A DNA stretch of 31,441 bases, taken from contig JAGHQL010000238.1 in the NCBI GenBank assembly GCA_020080175.1, forward strand, positions 1 through 31,441, written 5' to 3'. The position numbers were made by a program, and so were the translations under genes. Under the pieces are notes generated by a model. It was not told where the DNA came from. It ran no database searches and saw only the letters and a list, made by a program, of their open reading frames with translations. The DNA is from Glutinoglossum americanum. Its lineage: Eukaryota > Ascomycota > Geoglossomycetes > Geoglossales > Geoglossaceae. Position 1 is the stretch's first letter. Every line of letters begins with the position of its first letter. Below, in pieces: positions 9,820 to 20,636 of this stretch.

Positions 9820-10609
9820 ATGAAGGCCTTCATTCCTCTCGGTAGTTCCTATTCCCTACCCTGTCACTACTCTTACCTCGACTGACCACGCACATGCAAT
9901 TTCAGAAAACAACCCAGAGGTGATGAACCAGCTTGCCTTGCAACTCGGTCTCTCCCCTGCACTCTCCTTCCACGACGTCTATTCCTTCGACGACCCCGAT
10001 CTCCTTTCATTAATCCCCCGTCCCGCCTACGCCCTCCTAGTCATAATCCCGATAACGGACGCCTGGAGGAGGCTCCGCACGACCGAAGATGCCTTGAAGG
10101 AGGAATACAGTGGATCTGGCAGCGAGGAACCCGTAGTGTGGTTCAAGCAAACGGTCAGGGGCGCATGCGGACTGATTGGTCTGCTTCATTGCGTGTGCAA
10201 TGGACCTGCCACGGACATGATAACCCCCGAGAGCGACCTGGATGGGTTTTTGAAGGATGCTACCCCCCTCAAACCGGCTGAGAGGGCGAATCTGCTTTAT
10301 GAATCCAACGCGTTGGAGTCAGCACATCGGTCTGCGGCGGTGAAAGGGGATACGGACGCTCCAGATGTCGAGGTGAGGTTGGGCATGCACTTCGTTGCGT
10401 TTGTGAAGGGTAAAGATGGACATCTATGGGAGCTGGAAGGGGGGAGGAAGGGGCCGTTGGATAGGGGTTTATTGGGAGGGGGTGATGATGTGTTGAGTGA
10501 GAAGGCACTGGAGCTAGGACTCAAAAGCGTTATGAAGATGGAGCAAGAGGCTGGCGGTGGGGATTTGCGGTTCAGCTGCGTCGCCTTGGCGCCGAGCGAG
10601 AAGCTGTGA
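9820..10609 (+). CDS. Ubiquitin carboxyl-terminal hydrolase, UCH family (peptidase C12), two exons
   Basis: Exon 1 is 9820-9841 and exon 2 is 9906-10609 (64-nt intron; acceptor TTTCAG), giving 241 aa. Splicing yields the N-terminus MKAFIPLENNPEVMNQLA, characteristic of the family; the tiny first exon is easily missed. UCH enzymes are cysteine proteases that release small adducts from the ubiquitin C-terminus. Visible parts: oxyanion Gln in WFKQT (Gln 89), nucleophile in RGACG (Cys 95), catalytic His in MHFVAF (His 169), and LWELEGGRKGP, where the usual ELDG Asp position carries Glu 185. Length matches single-domain family members (about 230 aa). Most likely a cytosolic housekeeping enzyme among accessory genes. 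The Asp-to-Glu reading is worth checking. Confidence 0.93.
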
Positions 10610-12429
10610 TTCCCGGATCAAGGACTGTACTTGCGCCGCAGGCGTTTAAAATTGCATGGGGATCCATGGACTTCTATCAGCTTTCGCAAACCACAAGAGC
10701 TTAGCATCAAATAATCGGAGAGTGCACTAAATAGAAGAGTAAAAGCGAACGAGAGCGTTCCGTACCAGCCCCGAAGTGGGCCACTTCATGAAGGGGTCAG
10801 GAAGGGTGCCATTTCGTCGACACACAGCCTAGCAAATTAACTGAGAAGGCGGGGATACGACTTGCCCGTACTAATCTACAACACGCTCTCCACACAAAAG
10901 CTGGGGGCTCTCGCCGCCTTTATACTGGTGCCTAAGATTTGAAGCGGAGGCCTTAGGGCAGCCAGGTCTATCATAGACTAACTCAGGCACCAAGCTAACT
11001 CAGGTAGCCAGCATAAAGTTGCCGCTTTATTGTGCCGTTTCGATTATTGTCCTCGTTTAGCTTGGGATTTTTAAACCCCGAGAGGAATGGTTGCGAGAGA
11101 GTGCAGAATCCGAGCCTGCCCTTAGCAGAAAAGGAATTCTAAGGCGCTGCTGTGCTGCAGGCCTCAGGGCGTGCCAACCCTATTTTCCAAGCCAGAGCCT
11201 TTTAAAAAACAAAACAAATACTTAACGGCAGTGCATGGAGCTGCGAGCCGACTTTACCGTGACACGAAGGAATCTAATGCCTGCACAAAAGATAGGAGGA
11301 TATCGGGTAACTACACAAGGCTCACAGGACGACTTGCCTAGATAGCTACTGCAGGATCAAGCGATATACCTCTACAGCCCAACCAGAGAGGAAAAGGAAA
11401 CCATGTGGGGCGGAAGCATTACCGGGTCAAAGGCTTCTGCCACCTTCGCTCGGCAAGCGGCCGGACATCCACGAACCCTGACCGTAGACATTGCGGGGTT
11501 TTACGTGTTTTTCAAGTACAGTGTGCACAGAACCTCGCCGGGTCTTGACTCGCCCCGCGCAGTGCAGAAACCAAACCATCGCCGGTGCCGTAAATTCTAC
11601 AACTCACAACGCAAAGCTACCCTGTGCATTCGGCGCTCTACCCATGGCGCCCAGGGGAAGTTCCATAGGATGAGGATGTAACAGCACGAGAAGCCACAGC
11701 CTCGCACCCGTTCCGGAGTATTTTCTTCAATATAGGAGCATAAGCCGCACCCCGGAATCCCACTCCAACCTCCCACGCCTCTGAGGATGGTTGGTCGTGA
11801 AAAGGGCATCATGGATCGGATGTCCTTCCCCACCGACCAGACCAGGGTGATTAGGATATCGCAGTCTGCACACCATAATTCGGATTTACTTCAGTACTGC
11901 TGATAGCATTAAAAGAAAATAGAGACAAGAAAATGCTTAGAGAAAGAAATAGGGCTGAGCGCTTGTGCGCCATTGACCTGCATAAAATGAATACTGTCGG
12001 TAGTGCGTCCAAAGACTTCATTGGCTGCAGGTTATATTAGGGATGTAATCGAATTGACCTCTTCGCCATCTAGGGTATGGAAGCTACGGGAGTACAGAGG
12101 GACCTAAAGTCCACCCGTTCTATAATCAATTAACTAATTAACCCAATTTGATTTTATGCCCACAATTCTAGCCTGGATCGCAACACGAACATGAGCTCGA
12201 ACTAGGCGTGAGTAGTTTACTTTATAAAATGGTGAATTATATATGAAGCGGACAAAGACGAGGTGGTGTGGGATTATGCTCGGGGGAGGAAAAGGAGGAG
12301 TGGTCGTGTAATTATGGTAGGAAGTGTATATGGGCACCGTGAATAGAATATGTTGAATGCTATATCGAGAAGAATACGTAAAGCGAGTGTTCGTAGGGCC
12401 ATATTTATGCTCCTAGAGCATTTTGTTAA
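10610..12429. other. Gene-free interval of 1.8 kb
   Basis: No supported gene; the short frames here have no domain and atypical composition. Small repeats are present: CTAACTCAGG occurs twice (10978-10987 and 10995-11004), and GGTGCCT (10927-10933) is mirrored by AGGCACC (10985-10991). They may mark an eroded insertion but are too short to classify. Confidence 0.55.
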
Positions 12430-13544
12430 TTACCTATCATATGTCAGTACACGCAAGCGCCCAACCATCGCCGTCATGCTTGATGCCATGGTGTCGTTAC
12501 CCTTTTCACGTATTTGACTCGACGCCGCCATGGCCAGCACCACGCTGTCATACATTCCATTCACCCAGGTCCGTTCCATCCTCACAGCGGTCCGAGAGAC
12601 GGTGGATGGCAAGCTCATGTGGCTGCAGCATGATATCTATCCGTTATAATCGAGGGCCATTGCATATAGAGACCTTTACCCTAGAGTACAATGCCAGAGA
12701 AAGAGCCGGGAGGAAGTAGCTTTCCAAAGAAAGCCTCAAGGGGATCTCCTCCCGTAGGATATACTTCTTGCGACCACGCACGGCGAACCCACCACTGGAG
12801 TGTACGGACGGTCTGAGCGGCCTCCCAAATCGAGATCGACTCCCGAAGGCCCGGGAAGTCCGGATCTGAAGAAGGAATCCCCTCCTCGAGTAACACAGCC
12901 ATGTCAACAGTCTCGCCAACCAAATGCAACAGAGAACCACTCGTGGAGAAGCGAAATCGCGGGGCGGAGCTACCAGCAGCCCTACACCCAGCCCGCACCA
13001 CCGTAGAAACAGCGAGCGGTGCTTCGCGCGCGCCCACGCTCTAGCCAGGGGCCTGACCCGCTGACGCGCGGCACCCCCTCGCCGGATACAGAACCGCCAA
13101 AGCCCGCCGGGCGGAAGCAATGCACGCAGTAGTAGCTCCCTGGTATATCTGCGCTACTCGTTTGGCGCAATCGGAGTCAGGCAGGTCGGTGCCGGTGGCT
13201 TGCAAGACGCCGCTCGGAGCAAAGACCTCGTCTTTTGGTTCCGCTGCTTTTTGTCTACACGCGCTCGACGGGCCTGGGAGTAGGCGCTGCTGGAAGTGGT
13301 GGTCTGAGGTTGCTGCGTTCTCTCGGTGGTTGGCTATCTGGCGGAGTAGGGTGTTTAGGTCGGAGATTTTTCGGTTTCGATCTCGATTGGGGAGTGGTTG
13401 CGCGTGTCGGTGCGGTAGAGCGCGCTCTTGGGTTTCTTCTAGGAGATGTTTCGGTGGCCGTAGAGAATCGTGCATATTCGCGCCATGGCTAGCTCCTGGA
13501 TGACCCACGTGCGCTAGAGCCACGGTCGGTTGAAGGTGCTGCAT
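12430..13544 (-). CDS. Possible unrecognised protein, three exons, 335 aa
   Basis: Three minus-strand open segments join in phase 0 through two short introns: 13544-13095, 13040-12690 and 12636-12430. The introns are 54 nt (GTTCTG...GGCTAG) and 53 nt (GTACTC...GGATAG). The second has a TATAAC branch-like motif, and each removes an in-frame TAG. The product has a charged, coiled-coil-like stretch (RNRKISDLNTLLRQI, about residue 60), and then segments with real-protein character such as RESISIWEAAQTVRTLQWW and MERTWVNGMYDSVVLAMA. I recognise no family. A basic-leucine-zipper-like regulator was considered, but the basic region is not convincing. A further exon may lie upstream (13915-13661 ends at a good GTGAGT donor). 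Frames also stay open on the opposite strand in this GC-rich stretch, so confidence is low. Confidence 0.3.
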
Positions 13545-14581
13545 ATGGCCGTTTTCTTGCGTCGGTCTTTTCTGAGTCTGGCCTCATTTGCTCCTGAGCT
13601 GGGATCAGGCTGGAACCCTATCCGGTGGGAGTTGGAGGCTCGTGAAACTCACCTTGGATATTTGTCAAAGTCCTGGATATGGCACACCTCTGTAGAGAAC
13701 GTGAAATAGAAACTGGAAAGGGTTCCTGTTTTTTTGCCATATGGGCAAGAGAATCCAAAGCTGGGTCTGTCTCGAGAGTACTTTCCCCTAGCTAAACGAG
13801 CGCTGTCTGGGTAGTAGAGTAGATCTACATCACCAATTTGACCTGGTGATTTCGTTCCGGGGTGGGGGCAAGCGGCTTGCCGTTGTGGGAAAAACAAAGG
13901 AAGAGCGATGTGCAAGCATAGCTAACTTTATCCCTAATCGCCCCGTCAGGAGTTTGTATTATCGAAGGCGCAGGGGCCAATATGCAGACCACGCCCTTGA
14001 GCTTCTTCTACCAATCGGAGATAATTCTTCGATATTGCCGTTTTAAAGGCCGCAGCTAAGCTAAGTCCTTAACCTGGGCTAACTATCACTACCTAAGTTA
14101 GTTTAACCAATGCGTAGGTTTTCCGAAGTAAGGGCTCATTGGTATTTTACCTCTGAGCGAAGGTTTTTTGAAGCCTGAATCAGGCCATCGCTCCCCAACG
14201 GCTTGACTATTAGATCTTAGGCTTTCATCTAGGTTGTCATAAAAGCAGCGCTCCGCTAGAGCTTTTGTCTGTCGAAGCGGATTGGCCAAGCGGCGGGAAC
14301 CAATAAATTGTCGCAGAGCGGTTGTGGTCCGAGCTGCCCTACCCCTCCCACCTTTGCAGAACCCTCCATCTGCACATCGCTCATGGTGTTCCTTCGCATA
14401 CTCTCCCGCCACTAATAGAGTCGCCGTACTGTCACTGGCTTGCTCTGCTTTATCGCTCAAGGGGCTTTCACTCGGCAAAGACAGCGTAGTGTCGCATCCT
14501 GGGTTTGCGCGCTAGCAATCGCTTCCACAAGTAAGGCTCCCCAGTCCGTGACAAGGGCCTTCTATTGAAAACAGAAGCCGT
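13545..14581. other. Intergenic interval upstream of the SesB/NACHT/ankyrin gene
   Basis: Contains the possible 5' exon noted for the preceding minus-strand gene (13915-13661) and otherwise nothing convincing. Around 14070-14110 there are related short motifs (CTTAACCTGGGCTAACT, ACCTAAGTTAGTTTAACC) of the kind seen at eroded transposon ends. A 126-residue minus frame at 14098-14478 shows no domain and overlaps the presumed promoter of the receptor gene. Confidence 0.45.
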
Positions 14582-17500
14582 ATGCCCGGGAGAGGAACTG
14601 CTGATATCCCTATCCGTAGGGACATGGTATTCAAGAAGGCGCTCTCCCGAATAAAGGGGAAAAAAGAACGTCTCACAACGGAAGCCTCCTCCCATCAGAG
14701 CGTCGAATCTTCGGCTGCCGTACTGGGTCAAGCGACCGTACCGGCAAATAATATAACTACCCCGAATAACATACGGCAGTCTGCACAACTTGCGCAGGCC
14801 CTCCCGAACGCCTTTAATCGTACTGATAAGTATGGCTTATTGCCGATGAATCCACAAAACTCTCGCTCCAGCCACACAGATTCCGAAGAGAATTATCTAC
14901 TAGATATCATCGCGGTTCATGGCATTACCGGAGACGCTTACTGCACCTGGACACATGAAAACGGGAAACTCTGGCTCCGAGACTTTGTGCCAGAGGATAT
15001 CCCAGGCGCTCGAGTCTTCTCGTTTGGATATGACGCTGAAGTGTTTTGCTCGTTAGGAAAGGGGAATATAGATTCATTTGCAAGGTCTCTGTTAGAAGGC
15101 CTTACGCGTGTGCGAATGGAAGAAAAGGTTGCTAGCCTCGGATTTACAGCTCGGAAGAAATACTTGTGATGATTAAGGTTAGGGTTGCTGATAGTGTATA
15201 GGATCGACTGCGGCGAATTGTTTTTATTTGCCACAGCATGGGGGGGATCGTGGTAAAGAAGGTACTAGCTCAAGTGGCTATCGGAATCCATCGCTTATGG
15301 TTATTTAGGCGCTCACAATCGCACATCTAGATGCTGAGGACTATGACGATATTACGAATTCAGTATCTGCTATTCTCTTTCTTGCTACGCCTCATCGAGG
15401 ATCTGGAGGGACTCGACTTCCGATGGTATTAGCAACCATAGCCAACGTACTTCTAACTGGAACATCACGTTTTGTTGGGCGCACTAGAACAGATCTGATC
15501 GAAACCCTCAAAAGGGACTCTGGGGATTTAAAGGGGATTTCAACAGACTTCAGAAATCAAATGGGAAATATGAAGATTGCTTCCTTTATTGAAACAAGCA
15601 TCACCCCACCTGCTAAAACAAGAGTATGCACAAACCCTCAACGACTTTTGATAGGTTTCTGGGCTGATATGCTATGAGCAGATTGTCGACAATAATAGTG
15701 GCATTATGGATATTCCTAAAGAGCGTATCGTATATATGGATGGGTGCGATCATAGGAGCATATGCCGCTTCAACGATAAAACCAGCAACGGCTACCGAAC
15801 TGTGTTAGGAGTACTAAAGCCCTGGGTCAAAGAGGCAAGAAGGGGTACGTTGTGATGTCTTAATCTACAGGGTGGCCTGAAAGTACAGAGGCGTATGCGC
15901 ACGAGACCTGACTAAACCTTTTATAGTGCCGAATGGCAAGCCTACTCCCGAGGACCTCCGTAATGTTCCCCTTCCTGTGCACTCATTTAACTCGCGCGAT
16001 TCTAACACATCTAAGCTTGCCTTCACTCGCTAGCGTTCCCGGAAATGACATACCGGAAACAAGAGGCAGATGGTGCTCACCCAAATACATGCCGCTGGAT
16101 ACTACAGCATGACTCTTATAAAACATGGGCGAGTGAGGAACGAGGGTTACTTTGGATTAAAGGGAAGCCAGGTGCTGGAAAGTCGACCCTGATGGCATTC
16201 ATATATAAGGATTTTAAAAAGGGTCCTTCACGTGGGCATAACTTGAGTCTCGACTTCTTCTTCCATGGGCGGGGGACCGCATTGCAAAAGACCCCAGTTG
16301 GCATGTTTCGGTCACTCCTTCACCAACTTTACACACAAACGCCCGTGTGTAGGGAGTCGATAAAAAATGCTTTTATAGAGAAAAGCTATGCTGGAGAAGC
16401 TGGAAAAGCATGGGAGTGGCGGCCTAAGGAGTTGCAAAACCTACTCTTCAATGCTGTTGTTGGCGCCTCCAAATCGCAGAAGATAACAATCTTTATAGAC
16501 GCTTTAGATGAAGCGGGCGCTGAGGTGGCAAATGAGCTTGCCGACTACTTTCATCAGCTAAACGATTTGTCGAACGAAGCAAAGGGTGCTACAAGGGTTT
16601 GCATATCCTGCCGCCATTACCCAATCGTGGCTCGCATCCCCGGCCTGGAGATTCTGGTTGAGGACAACAACCATGAAGACATTTTGTCTTATGTCCGAAA
16701 AGAGGTTCGCTCCAAGGCCCAGATAGAGGAGGCTGCCTCGGCGGCATATCCCTGGCGAGAACTTGAGAGTGAAATTGTAAATAAAGCATCGGGAGTGTTT
16801 CAGTGGGTCCGTCTCGTTGTTCCGCTGATCATTCGATATAACCTGGAAGGGGAGTCTCTACTATATATTCGCCAAAAGCTGGCGGAAGTACCAAGGGAAC
16901 TAGGCGATGTCTATGAACACATTCTTAAGAACGTCGTTGAGGCTCGAAACTGGGCGAGAACGCTGCACCTGATGCAATGGATATGTCTAGCCGAGAGACC
17001 ACTGTCGGTGACGGAGCTGCGCTATGCTATAAGCTCTGATGATATATACGTTTGCCTTCCACAGAAGTCTTGCGAAGATTCAAGGGATTTTGTGGAGGAC
17101 GATGCTCGCATGGAGAGGTTGATCACAACCCTATCTGGCGGTCTTGCCGAAGTCAGCCACCGTGGGGGTGGTATCGTACAATTCGTTCATCAGTCGGTCA
17201 ACGATTTCCTGCTATCCAGCGGTCTCAGATTCCTGCTGTCAGCCCCCACTCATAATCCTATTCGCGAACCCGCGCAACGGACGAGTTTAGCCACCGAGGA
17301 TGTCATCGGCCAAAGTCAAGATCGACTGTCCAGGTCATGTGTCAATTACTTAAGGCTAGAGGAGACAACGCATGAAGATAGAATGTGGAGAAGAGAGGTG
17401 GTACTAAGCCAGCTCCCATTCATACACTACGCAACTATGTCTTGGCTCTTGCATGCAGAAAAGGCTGAAAACCTTGGGATACCGCAGCAGGACCTTGTAC

Positions 17501-19566
17501 AAAGATTTGAATCTCATCCCCGGCAGGCATTTCAGATGTGGGTCAAGATCTTTGGTTTGATTGATCCATTCTGGCACTCAAGCAAACATCCTGCTCCAGG
17601 CTCAACATTGTTGCACATTGCATCTAGCTCAAATCTCCAGTCTACAGTCCGTATCCTTATAGAAAGGGATAAGCATGTTGAGGCAATTGATATTTTTGGG
17701 AATAGAGCACTTCATAATGCTGCTCGTTGGGGTCACAAGGAGTTAGCGAATATACTTCTCAACGCAGGCGCAGAGATAGGAGCAAAAAATGGTGATCAGT
17801 CCACGGCTTTAAAGCGTGCAGCTGCAAGCGGACATGAAGAGGTTGTAAAGCTACTGTTGAGTCGTGGAGCAGACGTCAACGAAAGTACTGGAAATTCTGG
17901 AAGTGCGTTACAGGGGGCTGCTCTAAAGGGGAGCAGAGGGTTGGTTGAAATATTAGTAGACAATGGCGCCGGGGTCAACGCACAGGGTGGAAGGTATGGC
18001 AACGCGCTACAGGCAGCTTCGTGGAGAGGACATCAAGCCGTGGTCCAACTGCTGCTCGAAAAGGGCGCCGAGGTCAACGCGCAGGGGGGAGAGTACAGCA
18101 ATGCACTGCAGGCAGGTTCGTGTGGAGGGGACCAAGCAGTGGTCCAGCTGCTGCTCGAAAAGGGCGCCGAAGTCAACGCGCAGGGGGGAATGTACGGTAA
18201 CGCACTGCAGGCAGCTTCGCAGAAAGGGGACCAAGCCGTGGTCCAACTGCTGCTTGAGAAGGGCGCCGATGTCAACGCGCAGGGGGGAATATACGGCAAC
18301 GCACTGCAGGCAGCTTCGCAGAGAGGGAACCAAGCTGTGGTCCAGCTGCTGCTCGAGAAGGGCGCCAAAGCCAGCGCGCAGGGGGGAGAGTACGGCAACG
18401 CACTGCAGGCAGCTTCGCAGAGAGGGGACCAAGCCGTGGTCCAACTGCTGCTCGAGAAGGGCGCCGAGGTCAACGCGCAGGGGGGAGTGTACGGTAACGC
18501 ACTGCAGGCAGGTTCGTGTGGAGGGAACCAAGCCGTGGTCCAATTGCTGCTCGAGAAGGGCGCCAAGGTCAGCGCGCAGGGGGGAGGGTACGGCAATGCA
18601 CTGCAGGCAGCTTCGTGGCGAGGGGACCAAGCCGTGGTCCAGCTGCTGCTCGAGAGGGGCGCCGATATCAACGCGCAGGGGGGAATGTACGGCAACGCAC
18701 TACAGGCAGCTTCGTTGGGAGAGGACCAAGCCGTGGTCCAACTGCTGCTTGAGAAGGGCGCCGATGTCAACGCGCAAGGGGGAAAGCACGGCAACGCACT
18801 ACAGGCAGCTTCGTGGGGAGGGGACCAAGCCGTAGTCCAGCTGCTGCTCGAAAAGGGCGCCAAGGTCAACGCGCAGGGGGGAGAGTTCGGCAACGCACTG
18901 CAGGCAGCTTCGCAGAGAGGGGACCAAGCCGTGGTCCAACTGCTGCTCGAGAAGGGCGCCGAGGTCAACGCGCAGGGGGGAATATACGGCAACGCACTGC
19001 AGACAGCTTCGCAGAAAGGGGACCGAACCGTGGTCCAACTGCTGCTCGAGAAAGGCGCCGAGGTCAACGCGCAGGGGGGAGAGTACGGCAACGCACTGCA
19101 GGCAGCTTCGTGGCGAGGGGACCAAGCCGTGGTCCAGCTACTACTTGAGAAGGGTGCCGATGTCAACGCGCAAGGGGGAGAGTTCGGCAATGCACTGCAG
19201 GCAGCTTCGCAGAGAGGGGACCAAGCCATGGTCCGACTGCTGCTCGGAAAGGGCGCCGAAGTCAACGCGCAGGGGGGATTGCGCGGCAACGCACTGCAGG
19301 CAGCTTCGTGCTCAGGGGACCAGGCCGTGGTCCAGCTGCTGCTCGGAAAGGGCGCCGAAGTCAACGCGCAGGGGGGAGAGTTCGGCAATGCACTGCAGGC
19401 AGCTTCGTGGGGAGGGGGCCAAGCCGTGGTCCAGCTGCTGCTCAAGAACGGTGCCAATATCAACGCGCAGGGCGGAATGTATGGCAACGCGCTACAGGCA
19501 GCTTCATCACAAGGACACCGGGAAATAGTCAAACTGCTAAAAAAGGCAGCGGAAGAGTCGCAATGA
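14582..19566 (+). CDS. NLR receptor: SesB-like alpha/beta hydrolase / NACHT / high-identity ankyrin array, six exons
   Basis: Exons as read: 14582-15127, 15202-15261, 15309-15623, 15682-15844, 15927-15959, 16016-19566; introns 47-82 nt; 1555 aa. ATG 14624 is an alternative start. The SesB-like domain begins at DIIAVHG (108-114). The nucleophile elbow CHSMGG (Ser 194) and the ATPHRG motif appear only after splicing, and GCDHRS supplies a catalytic His near 331. NACHT follows: HPNTCRWIL, Walker A GKPGAGKST (422-430), Walker B IFIDALDE (531-538), then the winged-helix region. Four divergent ankyrin units precede 15 near-identical 33-residue units and a terminal half unit (from 1032). In this family ligand binding by the repeats releases NACHT oligomerisation and the hydrolase-like effector; known members act in heterokaryon incompatibility. 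The hydrolase substrate is unknown. The first donor (GTTGCT) is the weakest splice call. Nothing looks broken. Confidence 0.9.
17992..19476 (+). repeat. Tandem array of 15 near-identical 99-bp ankyrin units
   Basis: Each unit is exactly 99 bp (33 codons) of the form GNALQAAS..G.QAVVQLLL, EKGA..NAQGG; a sixteenth, terminal unit runs to the stop codon. Framework codons are nearly invariant at the DNA level. Variation clusters at unit positions 1, 2, 11, 12, 14, 27 and 28. Position 11 reads W,C,Q,Q,Q,C,W,L,W,Q,Q,W,Q,C,W across units 1-15, and position 12 reads R,G,K,R,R,G,R,G,G,R,K,R,R,S,G. In ankyrin folds these positions lie on the beta-turn tips and the end of the first helix, the usual binding surface. 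The array is a likely hotspot of unequal crossing-over and gene conversion. Confidence 0.95.
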
Positions 19567-20058
19567 TGCTGCCAACCTCCCCACTCGCCCCCGCGGCCTA
19601 CGCATAATCGATATCTTGCAGAGTTCTTTCGTTTCCAGCAATGGTAACTCTATACCCACCTTCTAGAATCTAGCGATTCCGTGCACCACACTTATCCGCT
19701 AGATGCTGGGGAGCCCTCCCTTTCGAAAATTTAATCCTTTACGTGTTAGCGGGAAGTGATTGTATCTGGGGGTTTCCGGATTGTGAGCGCTCCAGCGGTT
19801 TATGGCTGTGGTTTGTTGATGATGAGATATAGGGAATTTAGCTGTGCTTTTCGGACGCGGTGGGTTGGCTGTAGGGCTGATGCTGTAAGAGGGCGTTTAA
19901 GGGTGTCTGGGAAAATGCTGGGTTTCTAAGGGTGTTTTGTCGATATTCTGGGCTTGGGTTGTCTGGGTGAACCGTGGCTAGGTTTGCTGAGGCAAGTTTA
20001 ATGCGTCACCCTAATTATGTGCATTTCTTATCGCATGTTTGCTCTGGGCGGTTGGTCT
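19567..20058. other. Intergenic, T/G-rich, no gene seen
   Basis: The 3' flank of the SesB receptor gene and the upstream flank of the next gene. From 19750 to 19990 the plus strand is T/G-rich without coding signal. I see no repeat or RNA gene. Confidence 0.5.
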
Positions 20059-20066
20059 TATATAAA
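20059..20066 (+). promoter_or_regulatory. TATA box
   Basis: TATATAAA lies 49 bp before ATG 20115, a plausible TATA box for the hypothetical gene that follows. Confidence 0.45.
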
Positions 20067-20114
20067 CATGCAGTATTATTGTAGCAGTCGCTTTGCCGTA
20101 CCTTGTGTAACAAT

Positions 20115-20636
20115 ATGACCCCCGTCACAGCAGGTTTAAATACAACCAGTACCCTAGGAACTACTTGGACGCTGCCTTTGTTGTCAAGCCTAATTCCCGC
20201 TACCAGAGAGTTTGTTCTAAAGATCAGTGTACAAGCCAACGGCAGTGAGGGCCACGATTGCCCCGAGGATGCGCTGGCAGCGAGGGAAGTCGTCTTGTGG
20301 TGTATTAGGAATCCTGGAGTCTTGGAGCTGTGGGGAGAAGCTGCAAGGGAAGTCGAGATAGAGAAAGGAGAGGCGAGGAAGAAGAAGATGGAGAAGGGGA
20401 GGGGGGGGAAGGAGGCACAGGCAAGGAAGGAGGGGAGAACAGGAAACAACAATACTAGGACCGAGGGCTTGAAGTCCGGGAAGAGTCACTCCGAGGAAAC
20501 GACCCCTCTAGGTGGTGACGGTAGCAACAACTTAGATGACTCAGATGAACCCTTCGAAGTGCCGAGGTGGAAGGACATGGCAGAGGATTGCGGACGGCCT
20601 CATCCCGACACCGGATACGACCCTTGGCCAGATTAG
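20115..20636 (+). CDS. Hypothetical charged protein, 173 aa
   Basis: The first ATG (20115) follows a TATA box; the frame ends at TAG 20636. The N-terminal 40 residues are neutral and Thr/Ser-rich. Residues 50-75 (DCPEDALAAREVVLWCIR and following) look like an amphipathic helix. The middle is strongly basic and charged (KGEARKKKMEKGRGGKEAQ), with possible coiled coil or nuclear-localisation character. The C-terminus is acidic and aromatic (DDSDEPFEVPRWKDM, ending DTGYDPWPD). I recognise no family. A competing minus-strand frame (20452-20015) is hydrophobic only because it is antisense to the Lys/Glu-rich stretch. No intron is needed. Function unknown. Confidence 0.4.
   Translation: MTPVTAGLNTTSTLGTTWTLPLLSSLIPATREFVLKISVQANGSEGHDCPEDALAAREVVLWCIRNPGVLELWGEAAREVEIEKGEARKKKMEKGRGGKEAQARKEGRTGNNNTRTEGLKSGKSHSEETTPLGGDGSNNLDDSDEPFEVPRWKDMAEDCGRPHPDTGYDPWPD

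Noticed and set aside
12423-12719. 98-residue plus-strand frame opposite the uncertain minus-strand gene
   Set aside because: Composition is low-complexity Ser/Pro/Cys and it overlaps minus-strand exons with better protein character. No domain.
14098-14478. 126-residue minus-strand frame divergent from the SesB receptor
   Set aside because: No domain, no leader-like context, and it lies where the receptor promoter should be. Kept only as intergenic sequence.
17963-18835. Arg/Cys-rich plus-strand frame within the ankyrin array, with similar frames at 18516-18752, 18813-19148 and 19145-19528
   Set aside because: These are shifted readings of the same 99-bp units and carry no independent start context or domain.
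18033-19532. 499-residue open frame on the minus strand across the ankyrin array
   Set aside because: It exists only because the 99-bp unit is a multiple of three and lacks antisense stops, so the frame repeats with the unit. Its Pro/Ser/Ala-rich product is a shadow of the real ankyrin frame, as are 18007-18630 and 18799-19125.
16045-19566. Treating ATG 16045 as the start of a separate NACHT/ankyrin gene
   Set aside because: An acceptor at 16015 with a TTCTAAC branch point and in-frame CLHSLAFPE join it to the upstream SesB-like exons. The whole 1555-codon frame closes without conflict.
20015-20452. 145-residue hydrophobic minus-strand frame that looks like a membrane protein
   Set aside because: Its Phe/Leu/Ser-rich character is the antisense image of a Lys/Glu-rich plus-strand stretch. 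The plus-strand frame has a TATA box and better composition.
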